Positions 1-8,445 of a DNA stretch of 21,576 bases are shown piece after piece; within the stretch, counting starts at the first letter, position 1, and every line of letters starts with the position of its first letter. The translations under genes and the position numbers were made by a program. The DNA is from an uncultured Clostridium sp. (GTDB lineage: Bacteria > Bacillota > Clostridia > Lachnospirales > Lachnospiraceae), in the NCBI GenBank assembly GCA_900544905.1, contig UQXF01000061.1, forward strand, positions 1 to 21,576, given 5' to 3'. The notes under the pieces are model-generated. The model was not told the origin of the DNA, did not search any database, and worked only from the letters and a program-made list of their open reading frames with translations.

Positions 1-26
1 GGCTCGGAGATGTGTATAAGAGACAG
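1..26. other. Nextera (Tn5) adapter remnant, not genomic
   Basis: Bases 8-26 read AGATGTGTATAAGAGACAG, the 19-bp Tn5 mosaic end used in Illumina Nextera libraries. Bases 1-7 (GGCTCGG) match the preceding part of the Nextera read-2 adapter. The reverse complement of the same adapter sits at the other end of the window. The open frame of the first gene runs through this stretch by chance and would gain eight artificial residues if it were not trimmed. Confidence 0.97.
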
Positions 27-2168
27 CTCCATACCGCCAAGGAAAACACCGGTCATGGCTGCAATTTCATATCCTCCTGCTTCCGCCAGAATCTCCACAG
101 CATCTGTCAGACCCTTTTCTCTGACCCGGTTCACTGCCTGCATGACCACTCTGCACTTTTTATTCATTCCTTCCTCTGATAAACCAGCTCCCCTGCCGGT
201 AACATCTTCTGTACTCCGGTTTAAGAACACCGCAGCCAGCGCACTGGTTGGTGTGGTATTTCCGATTCCCATTTCGCCGGTGGCAATTATCCGGTATCCT
301 CTGTCCTTTAACTCCTTTACCAGTCTCTTCCCCGTGTCTATTGCCTGCCGGCACTGCTCTAAGGACATTGCCGGTTCCACTGCCAGATTATTACTTCCCT
401 TTGCCACCTTGCAATCAATGACTGCTCCCATTTTCAATTCCTTCTCGGGATAATAAGGCGTATTCATCCCCACATCTACCGTATAGACATCCACCCCGGC
501 TACGCCTGCCATAATATTTACCGTGGAACATCCTCTGGCAAAGTTCTCACTGACAATCCTTGTGACCTCCTGCCCGGTCTGGGTCACACCCTCTGCAACC
601 ACCCCATGGTCAGCGCATAGCGCAATCAATGCCCGTTTCGATATATCACAGGGTGCTGCACTGCCTGCAATCTTGCAGATTTTAACCACATAATCTTCAA
701 GCATTCCCAGACTGTCTATGGGCTTTGCAATACTGTCCCAATGTGCCTTCGCCTGCCTTCCTGCCTGAAAGCTCTGGCACTGCAATAAAAACTGATAAAC
801 CGCCTGCGGATTACTGTAATAATAAAAATGTGGAAAGCCTGCCAGCATTGTATTCGTATAAACCATACAGTCATAAGGCTTCGTAACCGCAGAGGAATTA
901 CCCTGCGTTGAATCCTGCCCTTCCGTATACGGAACCGGTTTTCCTGCCAGAAAAGCGGCTCCATTTTCCGTACAGTCCCAGTAATGAAATTCATGTCCCT
1001 TTAATACCGTTCCCTGTGCTCCCATTACGCCTGCCCTCCGGCTGGTTCCCTGCATATATCCAAACCGGCACAGCTTCCCTGTCCGGAATCCCTTTCCCGG
1101 CAGCACCCCTGCCATTTTATATATCTTGCCGTCGCTTCCTTCCAGCTCCTGCTGAAGATACAGAAATCCCCCACATTCCGCCAGACACGGAAGCTTCTTT
1201 TCACAAGCCTGCTTTATGGCTTCCCGCATGGAAACATTCTTTTCCAGTTTCTCTGCAAAATTCTCCGGATAACCACCGCCAAGAAGCAAGCCGTCAATAT
1301 TGTCCGGCAATCCATCATCATGGACAGGTGAAAACTCCACTAATTCCGCGCCCATGCTCTGCAGCAATTCCATATTCTCCGAATAATAAAAGGAAAACGC
1401 TTCATCCCGTGCAACCGCAAGCCGGATTTTACCGGATAAATGCGGTATTTCCCTGCTTTCCACCACATCCAAATCCCGGGCACCTTTTGCCATCTCAAAT
1501 AGCCAATCCATATCCACCGTTTTTTCCATGGCATCTGCAATGGCAGTTATCCAGCTTCTGAATGCTGTCATTTCCTCCGGGGCAATCAGCCCCAGATGTC
1601 TCGACGGCACCTCCAGATTTTTAAGCTCCGGCAGAAAACCAATCACAGGGATACCACAGGCAGACTCAATAACCTCTTTTATCCGGTCATAATATCCGGC
1701 AGACACCCGGTTTAAAATAATCCCGCAAATTCCACTGTCCGGCTTATAATCCAATAATCCCTTAATTACCGCAGCCAGCGATACACTTGCACCCTTTGCA
1801 TCCACAACCAGAATAACCGGCGTCTTTGTGACCCTTGCCACCTCATATGTGCTCGCCTGCTCCGACTGCCCTCCCAGACCGTCATAATATCCCATAACAC
1901 CCTCTATTACTGTAACGTCTGCATCTCCTGCCTTATCCATAAGCAATTTCCGTGTCAACGCATCATCTGTAAAATACGTATCCAGATTGCCGGAAGAAAT
2001 GCCCAGCACCCGGCGGTGAAACATGGAATCAATATAATCAGGTCCGCATTTAAAGGAAGCAATCCTTTTATTCTGTCTTTTCCATAATTCAATCACTCCG
2101 CAGGTAATCATGGTTTTACCACTGCCGCTCTTCGGCGCTGCAAATAAAATTCTCGGTGCCTTACTCAT
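27..2168 (-). CDS. cbiA-cobT: CbiA-CobT fusion: cobyrinate a,c-diamide synthase + DMB phosphoribosyltransferase, C-terminus missing
   Basis: I checked this frame codon by codon: 714 genomic codons with no stop. Residues 1 to about 465 are CbiA, which uses ATP and glutamine to amidate carboxylates a and c of cobyrinate. It has the P-loop APKSGSGKT (11-19), then a class I glutamine amidotransferase domain with the nucleophile Cys332 in LAECGGF and His395 in GHEFHYWD. From about residue 473 the chain is CobT, which makes alpha-ribazole phosphate from a lower-ligand base and nicotinate mononucleotide: KPIDSLG (482-488), CADHGV (518-523), GEMGIGNTTPT (631-641), and an AGGYEIAAMTGV stretch near the break. 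Only a few residues separate the domains. About the last 100 CobT residues, including the catalytic Glu known from Salmonella CobT, lie beyond the contig edge. The start is ATG at 2168 with AAAGGAAG upstream. Last gene of the visible operon, 111 bp after cbiT. The domain calls are firm; that both halves are active in one chain is inference. Confidence 0.93.
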
Positions 2169-2199
2169 ATGCCGCTTCCTTTCTTTTCATATTTATTCA

Positions 2200-2267
2200 G
2201 GTAATTGCAAAACTCACTATTTTACACACCGTGCGATTTTAAAATCAGAGTTTCATAAGCAATTGCC
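2200..2267. repeat. Imperfect inverted repeat in the cbiT-cbiA gap
   Basis: The 111-bp gap between cbiT and cbiA holds a 68-bp imperfect palindrome. The left end is GGTAATTGC followed by AAAACTC. The right end, reverse complemented, is GGCAATTGC then TTATGAAACTC. A perfect 12-bp palindrome, GATTTTAAAATC, lies inside at 2235-2246. The arm sequences resemble the ends of the larger element at 11150-11364 (shared ACTC, then a TATTTT or TNTTTT core). No flanking target duplication is visible. It may be a decayed copy of that element or simply an mRNA hairpin. Confidence 0.45.
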
Positions 2268-2279
2268 GCCATCATTCTA

Positions 2280-2855
2280 TTACATGCTTGCTCCAAACGC
2301 TGCAATGCAGACAGGATTCTCTGCCCTCATCAAATGATGGCTTCCAAGGACTTTTGCCCTTGATACGCTTACCTGTATCACTTCCATATCGGCGTATTCC
2401 GGAAACAGGCTCTGAAGCTTCATAAGCTCTCCCATGGTCTCCAGTGTTACCGCATTTAAAACAAATCTGACCTTTGGATTCTTTTTCCTTACCGCCTTGA
2501 TAATATCAACAAGCCTGCCGCCGCTGCCGCCGATAAATACATGGGTGGGAGCCGGCAGTCTTTCCATACACTGGGGAGCAGTACCCTCCACAAGCTCTAT
2601 ATTTCCTATGTTAAACTTTTTCCTGTTGGCATCAATCAGGGAAATGCCTTCCGGAGCTTTCTCAATGGCATATACCCTTCCGTCTGTACACTGCGCTGCA
2701 ACCTCAATGGAAACGGAGCCTGTGCCTGCGCCTATGTCATACACAACCGACGCCTTATCCAGTTGTAATTTAGCTACAGATAAAATCCGCACCTCCTGTT
2801 TCGTCATCGGAACCTCACCGCGGATAAATTCACTGTCCGGTATTCCCAACCGCAT
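2280..2855 (-). CDS. cbiT: CbiT, cobalt-precorrin-6B C15-methyltransferase (decarboxylating)
   Basis: Predicted to methylate C15 and decarboxylate the C12 acetate side chain of cobalt-precorrin-7/6B using S-adenosylmethionine, in the cytosol. The 191-aa chain opens with the family signature GIPDSEFIRGEVPMTKQEVR (4-23), then the Rossmann SAM-binding motif DIGAGTGSVSIE (40-51) and VFIGGSGG (106-113). This is the class I methyltransferase fold, unlike the other methylases in the cluster. I chose ATG at 2855 because AGAGGAGGAGA lies just upstream at good spacing. A TTG 14 codons earlier has no such site. In many genomes CbiT is fused to or adjacent to CbiE; here it follows the cbiJE fusion gene by 49 bp. 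Length is normal for the family. Confidence 0.95.
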   Translation of the reverse strand: MRLGIPDSEFIRGEVPMTKQEVRILSVAKLQLDKASVVYDIGAGTGSVSIEVAAQCTDGRVYAIEKAPEGISLIDANRKKFNIGNIELVEGTAPQCMERLPAPTHVFIGGSGGRLVDIIKAVRKKNPKVRFVLNAVTLETMGELMKLQSLFPEYADMEVIQVSVSRAKVLGSHHLMRAENPVCIAAFGASM

Positions 2856-2904
2856 ATCTTCTCCTCCTCTAATATTATCTGCTTTTCGCAATTGCAAAAC
2901 CCAA

Positions 2905-4386
2905 TCACCTGATTAATTCCAGTAATATAACAGACAGGCTGTTAAATTCCCTGTTTAAAAAATCCTCCGGAATACCTGTTACAATCCGTTCCTCCCTGTA
3001 GGACAGGCATTCTCCCACCGTCATCCTTACCTGTCCCATTCCACTGTCCAGCAATTGTTTACTGATATCCGAAACCGTACTTTGTTTACCCGACAGCGCA
3101 CACACTTTTTTCCTTTCCTTCAAAAGAGAAACCAGCTCCGTCTCCTGTCCATGGCAGCTTACCAGCTCCGTCTCATCCCAGGGAACACCAAGCTTATTGA
3201 GAAAATATGTGACAGAGGAAATTCCGGATACCGGGCGGACAATATTCTCATTCGTTCTCAAAAAGTCCCACATCCCCTTTGCGCCGGAATAAAACCCTAT
3301 GTCACCTGAATAGCAAAGCGCCACCTTTTTATAGTCCGGATGCTGCCGCAGATATTCTGTTATCTCATCCCGCTTATAGCTGATATAACATGGCTTTTCC
3401 CTATGCCCCGGCCATATCTCCACCATACGCTTTGCGCCAATCAGCACATCCGACTGCGCCAGCGCCTCTTCTGCTTCCCTGGTCAGCAGCTTATCATTTC
3501 CCGGGCCCATTGCAACAAGATAAACCGTCCGCTTATTTTCCGCATCCGGTTCTGTCCCATTTTCACCGCTGCCTGCTGTGACGGTTTCTTTCACCCCATA
3601 TTTTTCTCTCAAAAGCTCTACTGCCTCTTCCAGCTCCATTGTATGCTCCGGCTGCTCCGGAGGTCTGCCAATTACAATAACATGGATTCCCAACCGCAGG
3701 GCTGCTTCACATTTTTCCGGATATCCTCCTGCCTTACCGGAATCCTTTGTCACCATCCATTCTGCTCCGCTCTGCTTTAACATGCAGTAATTCATTTCCT
3801 CGCTAAATGGTCCCTGCATGCCAATCAGATTTCTGCCTTCAAAACCCAGCTCCCTGCATTTTTCCATAACCGGCAGAGTCGGAAGCACCCTTGCAATGCA
3901 CCGGCTCTGATAATCCGGAATTACTGTATACTTTTCCAGCTCTTTACTTCCGGTGGTAATAAAAATATTTCCCACAGTTTTACAGAGATATTCTGCCGCC
4001 TCCTCCACATCCTTTACAAACACCACATTATCCCGTTTTTCTTTTTCTCCCGGCAAATCCTTCTGCCCTGCTTCTGCCTCTTTCCGCATTATACGGATAT
4101 ATGGAAGTCCTGTATTTTCACAGGCATGAACAATATTCTTTGTCACCTCTGCGGCGTAGGGGTGGGTAGCGTCCAGACAATAATCCGCCCTCTTCTCCAA
4201 AAGAAATTGCTCCATCTGTGATTCATCCATCCGCCCGGCATAGACATGGACATTTCCCCCGTCCGGAAGCAGGGAAGCACCATATTCCGTAGCTACACAG
4301 ATATGTAATTGTATTCCTGTGCTCCGCAGCTGCTCTGCAAGCTGCCGCCCCTCTACTGTTCCGCCAAATATAACAATTCCCGGCAT
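2905..4386 (-). CDS. cbiJ-cbiE: CbiJ-CbiE fusion: cobalt-precorrin-6A reductase + cobalt-precorrin-7 C5-methyltransferase
   Basis: A 493-aa two-domain protein. Residues 1 to about 262 are CbiJ/CobK, the reductase that reduces the macrocycle of cobalt-precorrin-6A with a nicotinamide cofactor: FGGT (7-10), DATHPYA (72-78), TGSKEL (145-150), TKDSGKAGG (213-221). A charged linker of about 25 residues (EKYGVKETVTAGSGENGTEP region) leads to CbiE from residue 287: VAMGPGN (291-297), SGDIGFYSG (360-368), VSGISS (386-391). These are the motifs of tetrapyrrole SAM methylases, which here methylate C5. The ATG directly abuts the cbiH stop codon (TAAATG), so translational coupling is likely. The two enzymes act next to each other in the pathway, around the CbiT step. 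No truncation or frameshift is seen. Confidence 0.94.
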   Translation of the reverse strand: MPGIVIFGGTVEGRQLAEQLRSTGIQLHICVATEYGASLLPDGGNVHVYAGRMDESQMEQFLLEKRADYCLDATHPYAAEVTKNIVHACENTGLPYIRIMRKEAEAGQKDLPGEKEKRDNVVFVKDVEEAAEYLCKTVGNIFITTGSKELEKYTVIPDYQSRCIARVLPTLPVMEKCRELGFEGRNLIGMQGPFSEEMNYCMLKQSGAEWMVTKDSGKAGGYPEKCEAALRLGIHVIVIGRPPEQPEHTMELEEAVELLREKYGVKETVTAGSGENGTEPDAENKRTVYLVAMGPGNDKLLTREAEEALAQSDVLIGAKRMVEIWPGHREKPCYISYKRDEITEYLRQHPDYKKVALCYSGDIGFYSGAKGMWDFLRTNENIVRPVSGISSVTYFLNKLGVPWDETELVSCHGQETELVSLLKERKKVCALSGKQSTVSDISKQLLDSGMGQVRMTVGECLSYREERIVTGIPEDFLNREFNSLSVILLELIR

Positions 4387-5133
4387 TTACTTTACCTCCT
4401 GAAGAGAAGTCTTATATCCCCTCGGTGTCACCATGCGGTCTCCAATCTGTCTTGTCTGGGAGTTTCCGATAAATACGGTTGTAAACATATCCACCGGGGT
4501 TTGTGCCAGCCGGCTGAGGGGCAAAATCCCATAATCTTCTCCCTCTCTTCCGATATTTTTTACAAAGCCGCAGACCGTATCTCTATTCTGGTATTCCAGA
4601 ATAATATTACATGCCCTTTGCAGGTAGTCACTCCGCTTCTTACTGGAGGGATTGTAAAGGCAGATTGCCATATCCGACATAGCGGCACATTTTAACCGCA
4701 GTTCAATTTTATCCCAGGGAGTTAACAAATCACTTAAACTGATTACAGCAAAATCATGCCCCAGAGGGGCTCCCAAAACTGCAGCGCCTGACAACGCGGC
4801 GGTCACCCCTGCCACCACTGAAATCTCTACCTGGGGATAGCTCTCCCCTAACTCCAGTAAAATCCCCGCCATACCATAAACTCCCGCATCTCCGCTGCAT
4901 ACCATAGCCGTTCTCCTGCCTGCCGCCGCAGACTGTAATGCCAGCCGGCACCGCTCGGTTTCTCTGGTCATTCCCGTTACAATAAACTCTTTTCCCGGAA
5001 AATGCTTCTTTAACAAATCAACATAGACGGTATATCCTGCAATCACTTCACACTGCTCCAAAACGTTCTGTGCTTCCAGTGTCATTTTTTCATATTCGCC
5101 GGGACCCATCCCCACCACATATAACTGGCACAT
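4387..5133 (-). CDS. cbiH: CbiH, cobalt-factor III C17-methyltransferase (ring contraction)
   Basis: Predicted to methylate C17 and drive ring contraction of the cobalt macrocycle, giving cobalt-precorrin-4. The 248-aa chain has the tetrapyrrole methylase motifs VGMGPG (7-12), CSGDAGVYGMA (79-89) and the AGVTAALSGAAVLGAPLGHD segment (108-127), followed by ISLSDLLTPW. The SLSDLLTPW stretch is typical of CbiH/CobJ and separates it from CbiF and CbiL. The C-terminal MVTPRGY is also usual for the family. I chose ATG at 5133, preceded by AAAGGAAA. A TTG at 5196 would extend the protein back over the cbiG stop by 21 polar residues without a site of its own. It lies 22 bp after cbiG. Confidence 0.95.
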   Translation of the reverse strand: MCQLYVVGMGPGEYEKMTLEAQNVLEQCEVIAGYTVYVDLLKKHFPGKEFIVTGMTRETERCRLALQSAAAGRRTAMVCSGDAGVYGMAGILLELGESYPQVEISVVAGVTAALSGAAVLGAPLGHDFAVISLSDLLTPWDKIELRLKCAAMSDMAICLYNPSSKKRSDYLQRACNIILEYQNRDTVCGFVKNIGREGEDYGILPLSRLAQTPVDMFTTVFIGNSQTRQIGDRMVTPRGYKTSLQEVK

Positions 5134-5155
5134 ACCATTTTCCTTTCCCTTTTTG

Positions 5156-6232
5156 TTACTCTGTGACTTCTGCTGCTTTGCCTCCACGCTGTGCAATTGC
5201 CACCGTCACTCCACCATATACCCTTTTGCCACAGATAAGCCTGCCTGCCGCTGCCGCCATGGCGCTTCGCTCACAGACATTGGACACACCGGTTACCTGT
5301 TCCACAAAGGAAGAGCAGCTGTACTCTCCCTCCAAAGACTGCAGCTCACCGGCAGAGTACGTCAGAAACGGAAGCTTCTTATTTTTACAAAATTCTGTAA
5401 TGCCTCTCTCCTGCCTTTTTATGTCGATACTTGCCACAGCGTATACCGCCTCAAACCGGATATTATTATCCTCCAGACATTGTTTAACTGCACCGGCAAT
5501 CCTCTCTTCCCCTGTATTTTTTTTACATCCGATACCAATCACAAAAATCCTTGGCACCAGCTGGAGGGTGGCGGGAAATGCCCGCTTGAAAGCTTGTGCA
5601 TAACAGACCTGTATTCCTCTTTTCTCCTGGGCAGCCTCTTCTCCACGATAAAAATGAACCTGCTCTGAAAGTCCCTCTTCAAAATCTGTTTCCTTTAAGA
5701 AGGCACTGTCAACACGAAATCCAATCGGTTCCCCCTCTAAAACCGCCGCTGATATTTCCTTTGCCAGCTTCCAGTCCGTTACTGCCAAATCATGCTTCCT
5801 TGCATAATCATCTACAGCAAATCTATCCTCCCGGTCCGTTGCCGTAGTAATAACAGGAACTGCGCCTGTCATATCTGCGATTTTCTGTGCCAGCTCGTTT
5901 GCACCGCCGGCATGCCCTGATAACAGAGAAATACTGAATTTTCCTGTTTCATCCACCACCACCACTGCCGGGTCAGTGGATTTGTGTTTCAAACACGGCG
6001 CAATACTTCTCACTGCGATTCCCACTGCGGTAAAAAATACAATGGCATTTACCCTGTCAAACCATTCCTCCACACATTCCAAGACACTCTGGCTCATGGA
6101 GTTTTCCGGAAGACTGCTGCATTTCACCTTACAAATAATGGCGGTATCGGAATCCTTTTCTATCCATCTGCTCTTTACATCCTGCATGAGACGGTATGCA
6201 TTTTGGCTGCATGCAATCATAAGCATTTTCAT
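5156..6232 (-). CDS. cbiG: CbiG, cobalt-precorrin-5A hydrolase
   Basis: Predicted to open the delta-lactone of cobalt-precorrin-5A and release the C20 fragment as acetaldehyde, the step unique to the anaerobic route. The 358-aa chain shows the N-terminal CbiG domain with FFTAVGIAVRSIAP (67-80), SGHAGGANELA (105-115) and ATDREDRFAVDDYA (131-144). A variable middle follows, then the C-terminal CbiG/CobE-like domain with GIGCKKNT (233-240) and GVSNVCERSA (315-324). All hallmarks are present and the length is usual. The start overlaps the cbiF stop by four bases (ATGA), so the two are probably translationally coupled. ATG at 6232 has GGGAG eight bases upstream; a second ATG two codons in is possible but less well placed. 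Confidence 0.96.
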   Translation of the reverse strand: MKMLMIACSQNAYRLMQDVKSRWIEKDSDTAIICKVKCSSLPENSMSQSVLECVEEWFDRVNAIVFFTAVGIAVRSIAPCLKHKSTDPAVVVVDETGKFSISLLSGHAGGANELAQKIADMTGAVPVITTATDREDRFAVDDYARKHDLAVTDWKLAKEISAAVLEGEPIGFRVDSAFLKETDFEEGLSEQVHFYRGEEAAQEKRGIQVCYAQAFKRAFPATLQLVPRIFVIGIGCKKNTGEERIAGAVKQCLEDNNIRFEAVYAVASIDIKRQERGITEFCKNKKLPFLTYSAGELQSLEGEYSCSSFVEQVTGVSNVCERSAMAAAAGRLICGKRVYGGVTVAIAQRGGKAAEVTE

Positions 6233-6987
6233 TTTCTGTCTCCCTTCCGGAATTCTGTTGAAAATGAGGCGTCATACAGCCTTGACTTTGCGTATTCATC
6301 CCCCAGCACATTTCCCACCACAATTAATGCCGTCTTTGTAATCTCTTCCCGTTTCATAGCCTCCGGCAGCTTTTCAACCGTTGTACGCAGGATTTTCTCC
6401 TCCGGCCAGGTTGCCTTATAGACCACTGCCACCGGTGTATCCGATGCATAGCCGCCCTCTAATAATTGTGCCTTCACCTTATCTGCCAGCCCCGAAGACA
6501 GAAACAGAATCATGGTTGCCTGATGTCTGGCAAGCTCTGATAATGCCTCCTTTTCCGGTACAGCCGTTCTTCCCTCTGCCCTTGTAATAATCACACTTTG
6601 AGAAACCTCCGGCAGGGTATATTCTGTCCGCAAAGCTGCCGCCGCCCCAAACAGTGAGCTGACTCCCGGGCATACATCATATGCAATCCTTCTCTTCTCT
6701 AATTCATCCATCTGCTCTCTGACTGCACCGAAAATTGCCGGGTCACCGGTATGCAGGCGGACTGTCATCCATCCCTTTTTCTCCGCCTCCACCATAACCT
6801 CTATCACTTCTTCCAGGTTCATATAAGCACTGTTATAAATGCTGCAGTCTTCCTTTGCCGATTTCAAAAGAGCCGGATTCACAAGGGAACCTGCATAAAT
6901 AATCACATCCGCATTTTCTATTAATCTATAACCTCTTATGGTTATCAAATCCTCTGCCCCGGGACCTGCACCCACAAAATGAACCAT
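6229..6987 (-). CDS. cbiF: CbiF, cobalt-precorrin-4 C11-methyltransferase
   Basis: SAM-dependent methylase adding the C11 methyl group to cobalt-precorrin-4. The 252-aa chain has VGAGPGAEDLIT (5-16), YAGSLV (31-36), RLHTGDPAIFGA (77-88), CPGVSSLFGAAAAL (106-119) and the CbiF/CobM-specific block TLPEVSQSVIITRAEGR (124-140). The last block distinguishes it from the other four tetrapyrrole methylases in this cluster. AGAGGAG precedes the ATG and overlaps the 3' end of cbiD, which stops four bases upstream. The gene overlaps cbiG by four bases. Ends and length are normal, with no sign of damage. Confidence 0.96.
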   Translation of the reverse strand: MVHFVGAGPGAEDLITIRGYRLIENADVIIYAGSLVNPALLKSAKEDCSIYNSAYMNLEEVIEVMVEAEKKGWMTVRLHTGDPAIFGAVREQMDELEKRRIAYDVCPGVSSLFGAAAALRTEYTLPEVSQSVIITRAEGRTAVPEKEALSELARHQATMILFLSSGLADKVKAQLLEGGYASDTPVAVVYKATWPEEKILRTTVEKLPEAMKREEITKTALIVVGNVLGDEYAKSRLYDASFSTEFRKGDRK

Positions 6988-6991
6988 ATTT

Positions 6992-8176
6992 TTACTCCTC
7001 TTTCATCTCACTTACCAGCTGCTGGAAATTTCCTGTGCCTCCCAAAAAGCCAAGCTTCTCAGAAAACAGTCCCACAGCGAACTGCATCTTATCCCCAATG
7101 CGGTACTTCATATGCTCCTCTATTTTATTACAGATACTCTCCACAACCGCATCCTTCAGCTTCCATTCCATCAGATATTTTAACATCTCATCCGTATTCA
7201 CACAATTCATCAGGGTCTGTGCCATCTCCCCTGTGCCCCCGCAAAGAACCGTGTGAACCGCAAAGATTTCACATCTTCCATCTGCCACTCTGGAATGGGT
7301 ATTCATAATGCCTGCCGCCAGCTTCACCAGCTTACCGATATTTCCTATTAACAGAAAATGCTCCATGCCATAGGAAACTGCCAAATCAATGGTCTCTCCA
7401 ATATAATTACTGCACTTTACACTTTGCTCCATATTTAAATCCAGATATTGTGACGCATATGCCTGTCCATAATTTCCCGGTGTCACAAGCAGCTGCTTCA
7501 CACCCTGGGTTGCAAGCTGTTTTATCTCAAGCTCTATTGTATCCACAATAGCCTTTTCGCTCATGGGTTCAATAATTCCACTGGTTCCCAGAACCGAAAT
7601 ACCGCCTTCAATTCCCAGTCTCGGATTAAAGGTTCTCGCTGCCAGCTGCTCCCCTGCCGGAATGGATATGGTAATCAAAAGAGGCCTGCTGCACTCCGCC
7701 AGCAGACACACCCCGCCCACAGCCTGAAATATCATTTCCCTTGGAACCATGTTAATGGCGGCCTGCCCGACAGACTGTTCCAGCCCCTCCTTCGTGACCC
7801 GGCCAATCCCCTTCCCGCCATCTAAATAAAGATTATTAAACTGTTCTGAGTGAAATACCGGCTTTTCCTTCAGAAAAGAGGCGTCAACCATTTCCACCGT
7901 GGCAAAAATCTCTGCTCCGTCAGTCACGTCCGGGTCATCCCCGCTGTCCTTCACAACCATATACTGACAGGAGCTTTCCGATACAGATATCTCTGTGACG
8001 GGAACCTTTACAACCATTCCCTTTGGTGTAGAAATGCCGATAACATCATTGTCCCTGTCCGGAAACCGCCCTAACAGCAGACGTATTGCCGCTGCTCTTG
8101 CCGCTGCCGCCGCACAGGTTCCCGTAGTAATCCCAAACCGCAGCTGTTTTTGATTTTTCATGATGTAAGCTTCCAT
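6992..8176 (-). CDS. cbiD: CbiD, cobalt-precorrin-5B C1-methyltransferase
   Basis: Predicted to methylate C1 of cobalt-precorrin-5B; CbiD is not related to the tetrapyrrole methylase family. The 394-aa chain has the N-terminal signature RFGITTGTCAAAAARAAA (13-30), VKDSGDDPDVTDG (75-87, where many homologues have THG), LDGGKGIGRVTKEGL, GISVLGTSGIIEPMS and LLIGNIGKLVKLAAG further on, all typical of the family. Of three in-frame ATGs, the one at 8176 has the best site (AAGGGAAAGG, eight bases away). The one at 8221 lies inside the end of the preceding small gene, and the one at 8161 is also possible. It is 19 bp after the unknown membrane protein gene. Confidence 0.95.
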   Translation of the reverse strand: MEAYIMKNQKQLRFGITTGTCAAAAARAAAIRLLLGRFPDRDNDVIGISTPKGMVVKVPVTEISVSESSCQYMVVKDSGDDPDVTDGAEIFATVEMVDASFLKEKPVFHSEQFNNLYLDGGKGIGRVTKEGLEQSVGQAAINMVPREMIFQAVGGVCLLAECSRPLLITISIPAGEQLAARTFNPRLGIEGGISVLGTSGIIEPMSEKAIVDTIELEIKQLATQGVKQLLVTPGNYGQAYASQYLDLNMEQSVKCSNYIGETIDLAVSYGMEHFLLIGNIGKLVKLAAGIMNTHSRVADGRCEIFAVHTVLCGGTGEMAQTLMNCVNTDEMLKYLMEWKLKDAVVESICNKIEEHMKYRIGDKMQFAVGLFSEKLGFLGGTGNFQQLVSEMKEE

Positions 8177-8195
8177 GGCGTTAACCTTTCCCTTA

Positions 8196-8423
8196 TTACT
8201 TTTTATTGGACACAATATCATTCATACGGTAGTAGGATTGCTCCGCTTGCATGTCTTTACTTTTTTGTAACAGATATTCCTTTTTTTCTTCTTCCGATAA
8301 AGTATTCATATATTCCTTTTCATCTTTTTCGTCTTTTTTCATATGAAGAACAAAAACAACCGCCAATATTACAGCGATAAGAACAGGAATAAAGATTATG
8401 ATTGTTGTTAATATTACCCTCAT
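8196..8423 (-). CDS. Unrecognised 75-aa single-pass membrane protein in the cob operon
   Basis: I do not recognise this protein. From ATG at 8423 it is 75 residues. One hydrophobic helix (about 3-27, VILTTIIIFIPVLIAVILAV core) is followed by a highly charged tail with KKDEKDEKE (29-37) and a Glu/Lys-rich, probably helical stretch (43-60). The positive charges after the helix suggest the tail is cytoplasmic. A near-perfect ribosome binding site, GAGGAGGTGG, precedes the ATG, which argues that it is translated. An earlier in-frame start at 8456 would overlap cbiL and is not needed. It sits between cbiL (22 bp upstream) and cbiD (19 bp downstream), so it should be co-transcribed and B12-controlled. 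It does not look like CbiN, CbtB or any B12 enzyme I know. Its function is unknown. Confidence 0.8.
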   Translation of the reverse strand: MRVILTTIIIFIPVLIAVILAVVFVLHMKKDEKDEKEYMNTLSEEEKKEYLLQKSKDMQAEQSYYRMNDIVSNKK

Positions 8424-8445
8424 CGTTTCCACCTCCTCTCTAATT

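Noticed and set aside
10..453. Plus-strand open frame beginning in the adapter
   Set aside because: It starts in library sequence and is antisense to the CobT domain.
716..1540. Minus-strand open frames at 716-994 and 1340-1540 that might suggest a broken cbiA/cobT
   Set aside because: They are in other frames. The true frame runs from 2168 to the contig edge without any stop, checked codon by codon.
908..1561. 217-codon plus-strand open frame
   Set aside because: It is antisense to the CbiA-CobT frame, its product is Pro/Ser-rich with no recognisable motif, and it is the mirror of codon bias on the other strand.
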